Positions 1 to 7,032 of a DNA stretch of 9,082 nucleotides are shown in pieces. The stretch's first letter is position 1. Each line of letters starts with the position of its first letter. This DNA comes from Kiritimatiellota bacterium (GTDB taxonomy: Bacteria; Verrucomicrobiota; Kiritimatiellia; RFP12; UBA1067): assembly GCA_009777165.1 (NCBI GenBank), contig WRML01000066.1, positions 1-9,082 on the forward strand, written 5' to 3'. The notes under the pieces are model-generated. The model had not been told where the DNA came from. It saw only the letters and a list, made by a program, of their open reading frames with translations, and ran no database searches. The translations under genes were made by a program, and so were the position numbers.

Positions 1-206
1 CGAAACATGTAGCATATATATTGAATAATATTACTATCTCAAGATATTGTTGTGTTTATTGACGGACTTTTATTATAATAATTACACAGACGCTCAAGTG
101 TGCATTAGCTTATTCTACAACACTGTTATTTTATGTTAGCAACAAACAACGGAAAACGCGAAATTTTACGTTCTCACGGCGGTGCTACTGAAGATTCAAA
201 TCATCT
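1..206. other. AT-rich non-coding segment abutting truncated gyrB
   Basis: This stretch is about 33% GC by hand count, against roughly 60-80% in the gyrB lines that follow, and the change is abrupt near 207. No open frame of useful length is seen on either strand, and the gyrB frame is closed by a TGA at 189-191. It contains a 12-bp perfect palindrome (TTATTATAATAA, 70-81) and a short dyad at 35-46, both unremarkable in AT-rich DNA. No promoter with proper spacing, no tRNA and no transposon end is recognisable. It may be foreign sequence joined by misassembly, or the end of an inserted element. Confidence 0.6.
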
Positions 207-209
207 GAG

Positions 210-1994
210 GTGGTGGGCGAGACGCAGGGGACCGGCACGAAGGTGACATTCTACCCGGACCATTCGATCTTCACGTGCCATGCGTTCAAGTGGGACATCC
301 TGGCGAACCGTCTGCGTGAGCTGGCGTTCCTCAACAGGGGGGTGTCCATCCGCTTCCGGGATCTGGAGCATGAGCCGTCGCGCGAGGAGTCGTTCCTGTT
401 CGAGGGGGGGATCGTGGAGTACGTCCAGTTCCTGAACAAGAACAAGGCCCCCGTGCATGACGAGGTGATTTACTTCACGGGGCGCAAGGAGGCGATCGAG
501 TGCGAGATCGCGATGCAGTACACCGAGGCGTACAATGAGTTCGAGTACAGCTACTGCAACAACATCAACACCGTCGAGGGGGGGACCCACCTGTCGGGCT
601 TCCGCTCGGCGCTGACGCGCACGGTGAACAAGTACATCACGGACAACAATCTGCAGAAGAGCAATGAGGAGGCGCTGACGGGCGACGACATCCGCGAGGG
701 CATCACGGCCATCATCTCGGTGAAGGTGCCGCAGCCGCAGTTCGAGGGGCAGACCAAGACGAAGCTGGGCAACAGCGAGGTGGAGGGCATCGTCGCGCAG
801 ATCGTGAACGACCAGTTGGGCACGTTCCTCGCGGAGCGGCCGCAGGTGGCGCGGAAGGTGGTGGAGAAGGCGGTGCTGGCGGCGCGCGCGCGCATCGCGG
901 CGCGCAAGGCCCGTGACCTCACGCGCCGCAAGGGGGCCATGGACGGCCTGGCGCTGCCGGGGAAACTGGCGGACTGCTCGGAGCGCGACCCGGCGAAGTG
1001 CGAGCTGTACATCGTCGAGGGCGATTCCGCGGGGGGGTCCGCGAAGCAGGGGCGCAACCGTGAGACCCAGGCCATCCTGCCGTTGCGCGGCAAGGTGCTG
1101 AACGTCGAGAAGGCCCGCATTGACAAGATCCTCAACAACAATGAGATCCGGATGCTCATCACCGCCATCGGCGCGGGCTTCGGCGCGGATGAGTTCGACA
1201 TTGCGAAGGTGCGCTACCACAAGATCATCATCATGACCGACGCGGACGTGGACGGGGCGCACATCCGCACGCTGCTGCTGACATTCTTCTATCGCCAGAT
1301 GCCCAAGCTGCTGGAGCACGGGCACATCTACCTCGCCCAGCCCCCCCTCTACAAGATCACACGCAAGCAGCGTGAGGAGTACATCGAGAACGATGACCAG
1401 CTCACGCAGCGGCTGTTGCTCCTGGGTGCGGACGACATGACCGTGCGCTGCGCCGACGGGAGCGTACTGGAGCCGGAGAGCCTCCGCGACCTGCTGAAGC
1501 TGCTGGCAGAGATCGAGGCCACGATGAACGCCATCTCGCGCCGGAGCGCGGATGCGCTGGACCAGCTGAGGGCGTGGCTACCGGAGTCGGGGGAGATGCC
1601 GCTCCGCTCCGCACTGCTCAAGAAACAGCTGGATTCGCTGGGGGCTTTCAATTTCAATGTCGGGCATTACCTGGGCGGGGAGGAGGCGGTCGTCTTCTTG
1701 GGCGAGGACGGCGAGGATGTGCCGGTGTGCTCGTTGCCGGCGTTGCTGGGCCTTGTGCGCGAGCGCGGGCGCAAGGGTCTCTCGATCCAGCGTTACAAGG
1801 GCCTCGGCGAGATGAACGCGGACCAGCTGTTCGAGACGACGATGAACCCGGAGAAGCGCCGTCTCTTGCGCGTGAACCTCGATGACGCGGTTCGCGCGGA
1901 CGCGATGTTCACGCTGCTCATGGGCGACGAGGTGGAGCCGCGCCGCAAGTTTATCGAGGACAACGCATTGAATGTCCGCAATTTGGATATCTGA
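210..1994 (+). CDS. gyrB: DNA gyrase subunit B, missing its N-terminal ATPase region
   Basis: GyrB is the ATPase/Toprim subunit of the A2B2 gyrase that introduces negative supercoils. The frame opens in what should be the middle of the protein: the first residues (VVGETQGTGTKVTFYPD) match the GyrB segment near E. coli residue 160. The whole GHKL ATP-binding domain is therefore absent, and the nominal GTG at 210 is not a true start because no Shine-Dalgarno precedes it. Present are the transducer domain, with the Lys of QTKTKLGNSEV, and the Toprim domain, with EGDSAGGSA at 270-278 and DADVD at 344-348 (Mg-binding E270, D344, D346). The C-terminal RYKGLGEMN (from 528) and RRKFIEDNAL tail are also there. 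The GRNR...ILPLRGKVLNVEKA segment favours GyrB over ParE. An insert between Toprim and tail resembles the Gram-negative form but is shorter than in E. coli. From 207 on the gene looks intact, so the damage is confined to the left join. Confidence 0.93.
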   Translation: MVGETQGTGTKVTFYPDHSIFTCHAFKWDILANRLRELAFLNRGVSIRFRDLEHEPSREESFLFEGGIVEYVQFLNKNKAPVHDEVIYFTGRKEAIECEIAMQYTEAYNEFEYSYCNNINTVEGGTHLSGFRSALTRTVNKYITDNNLQKSNEEALTGDDIREGITAIISVKVPQPQFEGQTKTKLGNSEVEGIVAQIVNDQLGTFLAERPQVARKVVEKAVLAARARIAARKARDLTRRKGAMDGLALPGKLADCSERDPAKCELYIVEGDSAGGSAKQGRNRETQAILPLRGKVLNVEKARIDKILNNNEIRMLITAIGAGFGADEFDIAKVRYHKIIIMTDADVDGAHIRTLLLTFFYRQMPKLLEHGHIYLAQPPLYKITRKQREEYIENDDQLTQRLLLLGADDMTVRCADGSVLEPESLRDLLKLLAEIEATMNAISRRSADALDQLRAWLPESGEMPLRSALLKKQLDSLGAFNFNVGHYLGGEEAVVFLGEDGEDVPVCSLPALLGLVRERGRKGLSIQRYKGLGEMNADQLFETTMNPEKRRLLRVNLDDAVRADAMFTLLMGDEVEPRRKFIEDNALNVRNLDI

Positions 1995-2013
1995 GGAATG
2001 AGAGGATTGATTC

Positions 2014-2053
2014 AGCACGCAGATGACGCAGATTTTTTTGATTCACGCAGATT
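2014..2053. repeat. Intergenic ACGCAGAT repeat, half copy A
   Basis: Three ACGCAGAT units lie here, the second and third separated by a run of seven T. The 40 nt match the left half of the copy at 4560-4600 with a single T-length difference. The repeat starts 19 nt after the gyrB stop, the same distance as the other copy from the prc stop. The right, inverted half is absent; sequence after 2053 diverges and leads into a purine-rich tract with a ribosome-binding site. Repeats of this kind are, from general knowledge, common between genes of uncultured PVC and Bacteroidota genomes. Their function is unknown. Confidence 0.85.
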
Positions 2054-2068
2054 CGGCGTACGAAAAAA

Positions 2069-2074
2069 AAGGGA
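2069..2074 (+). promoter_or_regulatory. Shine-Dalgarno AAGGGA pointing at ATG 2081
   Basis: AAGGGA lies 6 nt before ATG 2081, in the same arrangement as AAGGAA before dapF (4665-4670, ATG 4676). The surrounding strings GGGAATGAAAATG and GGAAATAAAATG are clearly related. This is the best ribosome-binding site near prc. It serves a start 201 nt upstream and in frame with the signal-peptide start at 2282, which itself has no good site. Confidence 0.5.
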
Positions 2075-2131
2075 ATGAAAATGATGAAGACGCGTTGCTC
2101 TAGAGAAATCATCACAAAGGTGTTCCGCAAC

Positions 2132-2285
2132 ACCCTCCCGTCAGGGATGGTTCTTTCGGTCGAAAAGAACGTGAGAAAAATCATGGCATCCCGTCGGGAT
2201 GCCTCTTTTAGGTGTATCCCTACGGGATGCGGGAATTGGGGGGAGGGACGTTTTTCTACCGAGAGATGCATCCCTCACGGGATGC
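2132..2285. repeat. Cluster of four GGGAT palindromes
   Basis: Four short hairpins share a CATCCC...GGGATG core. The first, at 2132-2151, is imperfect with a GTCA loop. The second, at 2185-2203, has perfect 9-nt arms around one T. The third, at 2214-2230, has 7-bp arms including one T-G wobble and a TAC loop. The fourth, at 2268-2285, has perfect 7-nt arms and a TCAC loop. The sequence is open in the prc frame and would add about 65 residues rich in Arg, Cys and Pro. The right arm of the last palindrome contains the ATG at 2282. The cluster resembles REP-like or palindromic insertion elements; no transposase is nearby. Confidence 0.8.
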
Positions 2286-4540
2286 GGTACAGACGTATTG
2301 TTCAAATGGGTTCCCTCTGTCTGCTGTTCTTCACGGTGTCTGCGTGCCGGGCGGAGGAGGCGGAGGAGACCGCCGCGAAGAAGCCGTTCGGCCCGCAACC
2401 CCATTACGTTGACATTGCCAAGAAGGTCGCCGGCATGTTGCCGTCGAAGCATCTGCTGCAGACGTCGATTAATGAGAAATTGTCGTGCCAGGCGTGGACC
2501 AACCTCATGAACGCCTTCGACCCTGACCGCAGCTATTTCCTCCAGTCGGACATCGATGACTTCGCGCAGATGGAGACGAAGATGGCGTCGGCGATCAAGG
2601 CGGGCGATGTCACGTTCGGGTTCGAGGTGCACCAGGCGTTCGTCCGGCAGCTGGAGAACCGCTACACGTTCACCACCAACCTGCTGGCGCAGACGTTCAC
2701 GTTCACGGAGGACGAGTCTTATGCGTGGAAGCGCAAGGATCTGCCGTGGCCCGCGACCGTGGAGGAACGCGACGAGATCTGGCGCAAGCGTATCAAGAAC
2801 GAGCTGCTGGCGAGCATCATCAGCAGGGAGATGAGCGCGGCGGCGAAAACGAATGCCGCCGAAAAACTGGCCCCCCCCCCTGTGGAGGGTGAGCCTCCCC
2901 GCGAGCCGGCGGGTGGGGAAAACACGCAAGCGCTGGCCCCCGTAAACGGCGTGACGACCAACGCCGCATCGGCTCTCGACCCCCCTGACATCATGATCGG
3001 CAAGCGTTACAAGCAGTTCCTCACGATCATGCAGGACATGGACGAGGAGGAGGTGCTGCAGCGTTACCTGAACGCGTTCGCGATGGCCTACGACCCCCAC
3101 ACCGAATATATGTCGCCCATGCGCAAGGACGGTTTCGACACCGGGATGAACCTGTCGCTGATCGGCATCGGGGCCCTCCTGCGCAGTGAGGACGGCATGG
3201 CCAAGATTATGGAATTGATCCCGGGGGGGCCCGCCGAGCGCGACACGCGCGACATCCGCCTGTGCGTCGGCGACAGGATCATCGGGGTAGGGCAGGGCGA
3301 CGAGGCGATCGAGAACGTCCTCCACTGGTCCATCTCGAAAGTGGTCCAGAAGATCCGCGGCAAGAAGGGGACGAAAGTGGTGCTGGAGACCATCCCCGCC
3401 GCCGACCCCAGCGGCACGACGACCAAGCGCGTGGATCTGATCCGCGACGAGGTCAAGCTCGAAGACCAGGCTGCGACGGGGCGTGTCACGCGTGTCACGC
3501 TGGCCGACGGCTCGACACTGAAAGTGGGCATCGTGCGCCTCCCGACGTTCTACGCCTCCATGGACAAGCCCCGGGGGGATGTGGGCTACCGGAGCGCGAC
3601 AGAGGATGTCGCGCGCATCCTGGCGGACTTCAACAATGAGGGCGTCGCGGGGTTGATTCTCGACCTGCGCAACAACGGGGGAGGGGCGTTGAAGGAGGCC
3701 ACCGCCCTGACGGGGCTCTTCGTCCGCAGCGGGCCGGCGGTCCAGGTCCGTGAGCTGAAGGGGATCGTGGTGCTGCCAGTGCCGAACATGAACCCCGCCA
3801 TGGCGTTCCGCAGGCCCATGGTCGTGCTGGTCAACCGCGCCTCCGCCTCTGCGTCGGAGATTGTGGCGGGGGCCCTCCAGGACTACGGCAGGGCGGTGAT
3901 TATCGGCGACACGCAGACGCACGGCAAAGGCTCGGTACAGACGGTGTTCTCGTTGGGGGCCGAGGAGATGGGGTCCGTCAAAGTGACCACCGCCAATTTC
4001 TACCGCATCACCGGCGCGTCCACGCAGCTCAAAGGCATCGCGTCCGACATCGTGATCCCGTCCCTGCTCGACGGGCTGGACATCGGCGAGGACAAGCTGC
4101 CCGGCGCATTGCCGTGGACGCAGGTGGATGCCGCGCAATTTATCCGCATCTCGGACTTAGCGTCGTTCATCCCGAAACTGCGCGAACAGTCGGCGGAACG
4201 ACTGGCACTCAACCCGAAGTACACGCGCCACTGCACGCTGGTGCGCCATGTGCAGGAATTCAACCAGCGCACCGAGGTGCCGTTAGAGATCAATGCCCGC
4301 CGCCAGATGATGAAGACGGAGGAGGAGATCCGCAAGCTGGAGGAGCGGGAAGGCGACGACGAGGAGAGTCCTTCCACGGCCCGTTCGCGGAAAGCGGGCG
4401 AGGATGAGAACGTCGTGCTCGACGAGGCCATCAACATCCTGGGCGATCTGGTGATCCTGATGGGGAACAAGGAGTTGCCGATGGAGACGGAAGGCGATCT
4501 GCGCGCGCGGTTGCTGCGCATCTTCGGCGGCGGCTTCTGA
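2282..4540 (+). CDS. prc: Tail-specific (carboxy-terminal processing) protease, S41 family
   Basis: This is a periplasmic serine protease of the Prc/Tsp branch, which degrades or trims proteins from their C-termini and in E. coli acts on lipoproteins and peptidoglycan enzymes. From ATG 2282 it is 752 residues. MRYRRIVQM plus a hydrophobic stretch forms a signal peptide, with a possible lipobox VSAC (19-22). A Tsp-type N-terminal domain follows, interrupted by a Pro/Ala-rich linker (about 184-238). The PDZ domain (about 290-370) begins near NLSLIGIGALL. The S41 core has LILDLRNNGGGAL, then ASASASEI (probable catalytic Ser523) and HGKGSVQ (catalytic Lys549), and a charged C-terminal region resembles DUF3340. 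The start is uncertain: the frame is open from 2075 and the better ribosome-binding site serves ATG 2081, but that would bury the signal peptide behind 67 repeat-derived residues. I chose 2282 because the signal peptide begins there. A run of ten C (2871-2880) lies in the linker. Confidence 0.93.
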   Translation: MRYRRIVQMGSLCLLFFTVSACRAEEAEETAAKKPFGPQPHYVDIAKKVAGMLPSKHLLQTSINEKLSCQAWTNLMNAFDPDRSYFLQSDIDDFAQMETKMASAIKAGDVTFGFEVHQAFVRQLENRYTFTTNLLAQTFTFTEDESYAWKRKDLPWPATVEERDEIWRKRIKNELLASIISREMSAAAKTNAAEKLAPPPVEGEPPREPAGGENTQALAPVNGVTTNAASALDPPDIMIGKRYKQFLTIMQDMDEEEVLQRYLNAFAMAYDPHTEYMSPMRKDGFDTGMNLSLIGIGALLRSEDGMAKIMELIPGGPAERDTRDIRLCVGDRIIGVGQGDEAIENVLHWSISKVVQKIRGKKGTKVVLETIPAADPSGTTTKRVDLIRDEVKLEDQAATGRVTRVTLADGSTLKVGIVRLPTFYASMDKPRGDVGYRSATEDVARILADFNNEGVAGLILDLRNNGGGALKEATALTGLFVRSGPAVQVRELKGIVVLPVPNMNPAMAFRRPMVVLVNRASASASEIVAGALQDYGRAVIIGDTQTHGKGSVQTVFSLGAEEMGSVKVTTANFYRITGASTQLKGIASDIVIPSLLDGLDIGEDKLPGALPWTQVDAAQFIRISDLASFIPKLREQSAERLALNPKYTRHCTLVRHVQEFNQRTEVPLEINARRQMMKTEEEIRKLEEREGDDEESPSTARSRKAGEDENVVLDEAINILGDLVILMGNKELPMETEGDLRARLLRIFGGGF

Positions 4541-4559
4541 GGAAACGGAGGATGGGTCT

Positions 4560-4654
4560 AGCACGCAGATGACGCAGATTTTTTTTGATTCACGCAGATT
4601 AAACGAAAGAATCCAATCCGCGTAAATCCTCACCATCCGCATCATCTGCGTGCT
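4560..4654. repeat. Intergenic ACGCAGAT repeat, full inverted copy B
   Basis: The element is a near-complete long hairpin. The outer arms 4560-4579 and 4635-4654 pair at 18 of 20 positions. The inner arms 4587-4600 and 4615-4628 pair at 12 of 14, leaving a 14-nt loop. Each side carries three copies of an ACGC(A/G)GAT-like unit, in opposite orientation on the two sides. It fills the gap between the prc stop and the dapF ribosome-binding site. It is not a standard terminator, since the T run lies inside the element and the right end is followed by a purine tract. It could affect mRNA stability or readthrough, or be a MITE-like mobile repeat. Confidence 0.9.
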
Positions 4655-4675
4655 GAAAAAGAAAAAGGAAATAAA

Positions 4676-5512
4676 ATGAGAGTCCAATTCACCAAGATGC
4701 ACGGCGCGGGGAATGACTTTGTCCTCATTGACGACCGCGACGGGAAAATCCCTTGGGAGGATCATTTCCTGATGGCCGCGCTCGCGGCGCGCCGTCTTGG
4801 CGTCGGCTGCGAAGGCGTCATCCTGGTACAGCGTTCCGACAAAGCGGATTTCCGCATGCGCTTTTTGAACCCCGACGGCACCGAGGTGGAGATGTGCGGT
4901 AATGGCGCGCGGTGCGCGGCCGCGTTTGCCCATAGGATCGGTGCAAGCGGCAAGGCGTTGACCATCGAGACGATGTGCGGGCTGGTGGATGCGCAGGTCA
5001 GCGGGAACACCGTCTGCGTCTGGATGCCCGAGCCGGTCAAGAAGAGCGACGCCATCAGCATCGAGGTGGACGGCGAGCTGGTGCACGGGCATTTCATCAG
5101 CGTGGGGGTGCCGCACTTTGTCGTGCCCGTCCCGAAAGTGAGTGCGGTTGATGTGGAGGGGTTGGGGCGCAAGATACGGCTTCACCCCGAGTTCGCGCCG
5201 GACGGCGTCAACGTGAATTTCGTCACGTTCCGAAAGCCCAACCGCATGACGGTGCGGACGTACGAGCGCGGGGTCGAGGCGGAGTCCGGGGCCTGTGGCA
5301 CGGGGGCGGTCGCATGCAGCATCGTGGGGGTCGAGACGGCCGGGCTGACCCTGCCCTCGAAGGTCAAGACCTCCCTTGGCTATGAGTTGACCATTGACGG
5401 CGACTGGCGGCACAACAAGTGCACCGGCCTGACGCTCACCGGTCCTGTCAAGTTCGTTTACACTGGTGAGGTGGATCTCTCTACCCTCGACATGGGCTGC
5501 GACGTAAGCTGA
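4676..5512 (+). CDS. dapF: Diaminopimelate epimerase
   Basis: DapF is a cofactor-independent epimerase that converts LL- to meso-diaminopimelate, supplying lysine and peptidoglycan synthesis in the cytosol. The 278-residue length is normal for the family. Visible hallmarks are the N-terminal KMHGAGNDF, the first catalytic cysteine in EMCGNGARC (Cys74), APDGVNVNF, YERG (197-200) and the second catalytic cysteine in SGACGTGA (Cys207). The protein has the expected two-lobed repeat with one cysteine per lobe. The start is well supported by AAGGAA at 4665-4670, 5 nt before ATG. It follows prc on the same strand across the repeat hairpin and is convergent with the acyltransferase gene, 44 nt away. 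No clear terminator is seen in that 44-nt gap. Nothing in the sequence suggests damage. Confidence 0.97.
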   Translation: MRVQFTKMHGAGNDFVLIDDRDGKIPWEDHFLMAALAARRLGVGCEGVILVQRSDKADFRMRFLNPDGTEVEMCGNGARCAAAFAHRIGASGKALTIETMCGLVDAQVSGNTVCVWMPEPVKKSDAISIEVDGELVHGHFISVGVPHFVVPVPKVSAVDVEGLGRKIRLHPEFAPDGVNVNFVTFRKPNRMTVRTYERGVEAESGACGTGAVACSIVGVETAGLTLPSKVKTSLGYELTIDGDWRHNKCTGLTLTGPVKFVYTGEVDLSTLDMGCDVS

Positions 5513-5556
5513 CACGGGTCATCCCATCCGCAGTGTTGTAGGTGTCCCGGGAGGGA

Positions 5557-6570
5557 TTACTGAGGCCGGAGCGTCTTTGTCGCGTCTTCCCCCAGATTAC
5601 GGGGTGGGACGACGCGACGCGCATAAAACGGGAAGTGGGAGGGGTCGGTGCCGGGGGGGATGTCGCACCAGCGTTTGTAAGCGAAAAGCCATTGGGTCGG
5701 GAAACGCCGAATGAGCGTGGCGGAGGCGTCCGTGATACGCTGGGTCAACTCCTCCATCGTCTCGCCCTTGGCCTGTGGGACGATGATGGGCGTCACGCAA
5801 CGGTACGTCCCGTCCGGGCGCGACTGTAAGTAGGCCACGCCGATGATCGCCCCTGTCACGCGTTGCGCGAAGAATGCGGGCGTGGGCGCGGTCATGGCCG
5901 GGAGGCCTAGGAAATCCGCCCAGACCCCCCCCTCGCTTCTGCCAAGGTGCTGGTCTGCCAGCACGGCGATGTTCTTCCCCTTCTTCAACGAGCGGAGCAG
6001 GGGCAACACCGCCCCCTCCGCCAACACAATCTCCTGCCCGAGCCTGCTGCGGAACGCATTCAGCTTGCGGGTGGTCTCTGCCGTGCCGAGCGGCTTGCCG
6101 ACACTCATCAGCGGATACCCGTTCGTCACCACGACGTGCCCCGCCATCTCCCAGTTCCCGTGGTGCGCGGTGACGATGACTTTCGCGCCCGCGAGCTCCA
6201 GATACTGTCTCCACACCAGCGACAAGGGGGCCCAGCGCCTGACCCGCGCCTCGCTGTCCCGGCTGAACCAGAACATGTCCAGCAAGACCCGTGCGATGTT
6301 ACGGTAACAGCCGAGTAAGACTAGCCGTTTGCGCTTCTCGGACAAGCGGGGGAACACGAGGTTGATGTTGGCGACGGCGTAGCTCCTGCCGCGTTTGTCG
6401 CAGACCGACGCGATCCTTCCCGCCGCACGCGCCAGCCACAGGACCCCCCCCCTCGGCAGCCTCGGCACAATCCAGAATCCCAGCGCAATCGGCACACACT
6501 CCAACCGCGCGAAAATCCGCCGCCTTAATTTTTTCAGTTTACTCGCCATGAGCAGAAATGACGATACCAT
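5557..6570 (-). CDS. LpxL/HtrB-family lipid A acyltransferase
   Basis: This is a member of the HtrB/LpxL/MsbB family, inner-membrane enzymes that add secondary acyl chains to lipid A, usually from acyl-ACP. The 337 residues are slightly more than the roughly 306 of E. coli LpxL. An Arg/Lys-rich start precedes a hydrophobic segment (about 26-50) that would anchor it. The catalytic H(X4)E motif is AHHGNWE (His136, Glu141), followed by VGKPLG, LADQHLG (204-210) and a C-terminal QWLFAYKRW (293-301), all placed as in the family. Which acyl chain it adds, or whether it acts on another lipid, cannot be told, so no specific symbol is given. The start is either ATG at 6570 or ATG at 6549 (MASKLKK); neither has a strong ribosome-binding site. 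Its C-coding side carries long C runs on the plus strand (5925-5932 and 6444-6452), which are G runs in the gene. Confidence 0.92.
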   Translation of the reverse strand: MVSSFLLMASKLKKLRRRIFARLECVPIALGFWIVPRLPRGGVLWLARAAGRIASVCDKRGRSYAVANINLVFPRLSEKRKRLVLLGCYRNIARVLLDMFWFSRDSEARVRRWAPLSLVWRQYLELAGAKVIVTAHHGNWEMAGHVVVTNGYPLMSVGKPLGTAETTRKLNAFRSRLGQEIVLAEGAVLPLLRSLKKGKNIAVLADQHLGRSEGGVWADFLGLPAMTAPTPAFFAQRVTGAIIGVAYLQSRPDGTYRCVTPIIVPQAKGETMEELTQRITDASATLIRRFPTQWLFAYKRWCDIPPGTDPSHFPFYARRVVPPRNLGEDATKTLRPQ

Positions 6571-6585
6571 ATTCTCGCGGACGCT

Positions 6586-6681
6586 TCAAACGTAAAAGTG
6601 GCGCAGGATGTCATCGTCATGGGCACCGAGTTTTGAGGGAACCTGTCCCGCTGGTGGGAGACCTTGCGCACGTCTTGGCTC
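6586..6681 (-). pseudogene. Possible 3' remnant of a lost minus-strand gene
   Basis: Reading the minus strand, about 31 codons ending in a TGA at 6586-6588 give a plausible protein tail, GQVPSKLGAHDDDILRHFYV. The stop is 15 nt before the acyltransferase ATG, as expected for an upstream neighbour in the same operon. Beyond 6681 the frame continues but the translation loses coding character. The point of change lies at the dyad at 6679-6697. I do not recognise the parent protein. This may be chance in a GC-rich region; confidence is low. Confidence 0.2.
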
Positions 6682-6697
6682 ATGTGAGTGACATGAG
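6679..6697. promoter_or_regulatory. Perfect dyad upstream of the cassette promoter
   Basis: CTCATGT and ACATGAG are exact inverted 7-nt arms around GAGTG. The dyad lies about 25 nt upstream of the putative -35 of the three-gene operon, whose first product looks like a small DNA-binding protein. An operator for that protein is a reasonable guess. A weak hairpin or chance is the alternative. Confidence 0.35.
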
Positions 6698-6722
6698 ATG
6701 ACCACAAGCAACGAATTTAACA

Positions 6723-6751
6723 TTGCCATGCGGATGGAAGTGTGACACAAT
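6723..6751 (+). promoter_or_regulatory. Putative sigma70-type promoter for the cassette
   Basis: TTGCCA (5 of 6 to the -35 consensus) is separated by 17 nt from CACAAT (4 of 6 to the -10). This would start transcription near 6758, giving a leader of about 20 nt before ATG 6778. The local sequence is more AT-rich than the flanks. Promoter consensus in this organism is unknown. Confidence 0.4.
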
Positions 6752-6777
6752 CTTACACTGGATTTTATGAGAGCAGA

Positions 6778-7032
6778 ATGTTTATGAAAGAGACACGTCA
6801 TTTCGGAGAACAACCCATTGCGGCAATCTTGCAAGCGGCGGGGCTGACGGCGCATGATTTGGTCGCCGCCTCGCCCGTGCCGATGACGCACAAGATGGTT
6901 GCGCGCGCCTGCAAGGGCCGCAGGCTGACCCTCAACACCAAGACCATCGTTCTGAACGCACTACAGGCCGCCACGGGCAAAACGTTCGCGTTCGCCGACC
7001 TGTTCAACTATGGAAAGGACAGACAGCGATGA
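6778..7032 (+). CDS. Small helix-turn-helix-like protein, first gene of cassette
   Basis: The protein has 84 residues from ATG 6778, or 82 from ATG 6784; GAGAG at 6769-6773 lies 4 and 10 nt upstream respectively. The frame is open to a GTG at 6742, but that start overlaps the putative promoter. The sequence reads as a run of short helices: IAAILQAAGL, then TAHDLVAAS, then the basic MTHKMVARACKGRRLT (36-51), then a helix LNALQAATG and a final FADLFNY. This is reminiscent of a minimal Cro/CI-type DNA-binding fold with the basic helix as recognition element. I recall similar small proteins from PVC genomes but cannot name a family. Its stop overlaps the next start by ATGA, so the two are translationally coupled. 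A role as autoregulator or as the output regulator of the downstream membrane pair is inferred. A non-DNA-binding adaptor is possible. Confidence 0.8.
   Translation: MFMKETRHFGEQPIAAILQAAGLTAHDLVAASPVPMTHKMVARACKGRRLTLNTKTIVLNALQAATGKTFAFADLFNYGKDRQR

Noticed and set aside
59..79. Promoter TTGACG...TATAAT in the AT-rich segment
   Set aside because: The two boxes are only 9 nt apart, and no gene follows with an intact start.
1..206. Intein, group I or group II intron interrupting gyrB
   Set aside because: The gyrB frame is closed by TGA at 189, there are no intein C-terminal motifs, and no group II domain V-like hairpin is seen before the join.
201..1325. A 374-codon minus-strand open frame opposite gyrB
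   Set aside because: Low-complexity Arg/Leu/Ala-rich translation that mirrors gyrB codons; the plus strand has all the Toprim motifs.
210..1994. ParE (topoisomerase IV) instead of GyrB
   Set aside because: The NVEKAR segment, the RRKFIEDNAL tail and the insert after Toprim fit GyrB better.
2141..4138. A 665-codon open frame on the minus strand opposite prc
   Set aside because: Its translation is rich in Arg, His, Gly and Asp with no domain, as expected from the antisense of a GC-rich gene; the plus strand encodes an unmistakable S41 protease.
4560..4654. CRISPR array or tRNA-like structure in the prc-dapF gap
   Set aside because: The units are 8 nt, in both orientations, with no spacers of regular length, and no cloverleaf can be drawn.
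5513..5556. Bidirectional terminator between convergent dapF and the acyltransferase gene
   Set aside because: Only the short palindrome TCCCGGGA is present, with no stable stem followed by a T run on either strand.
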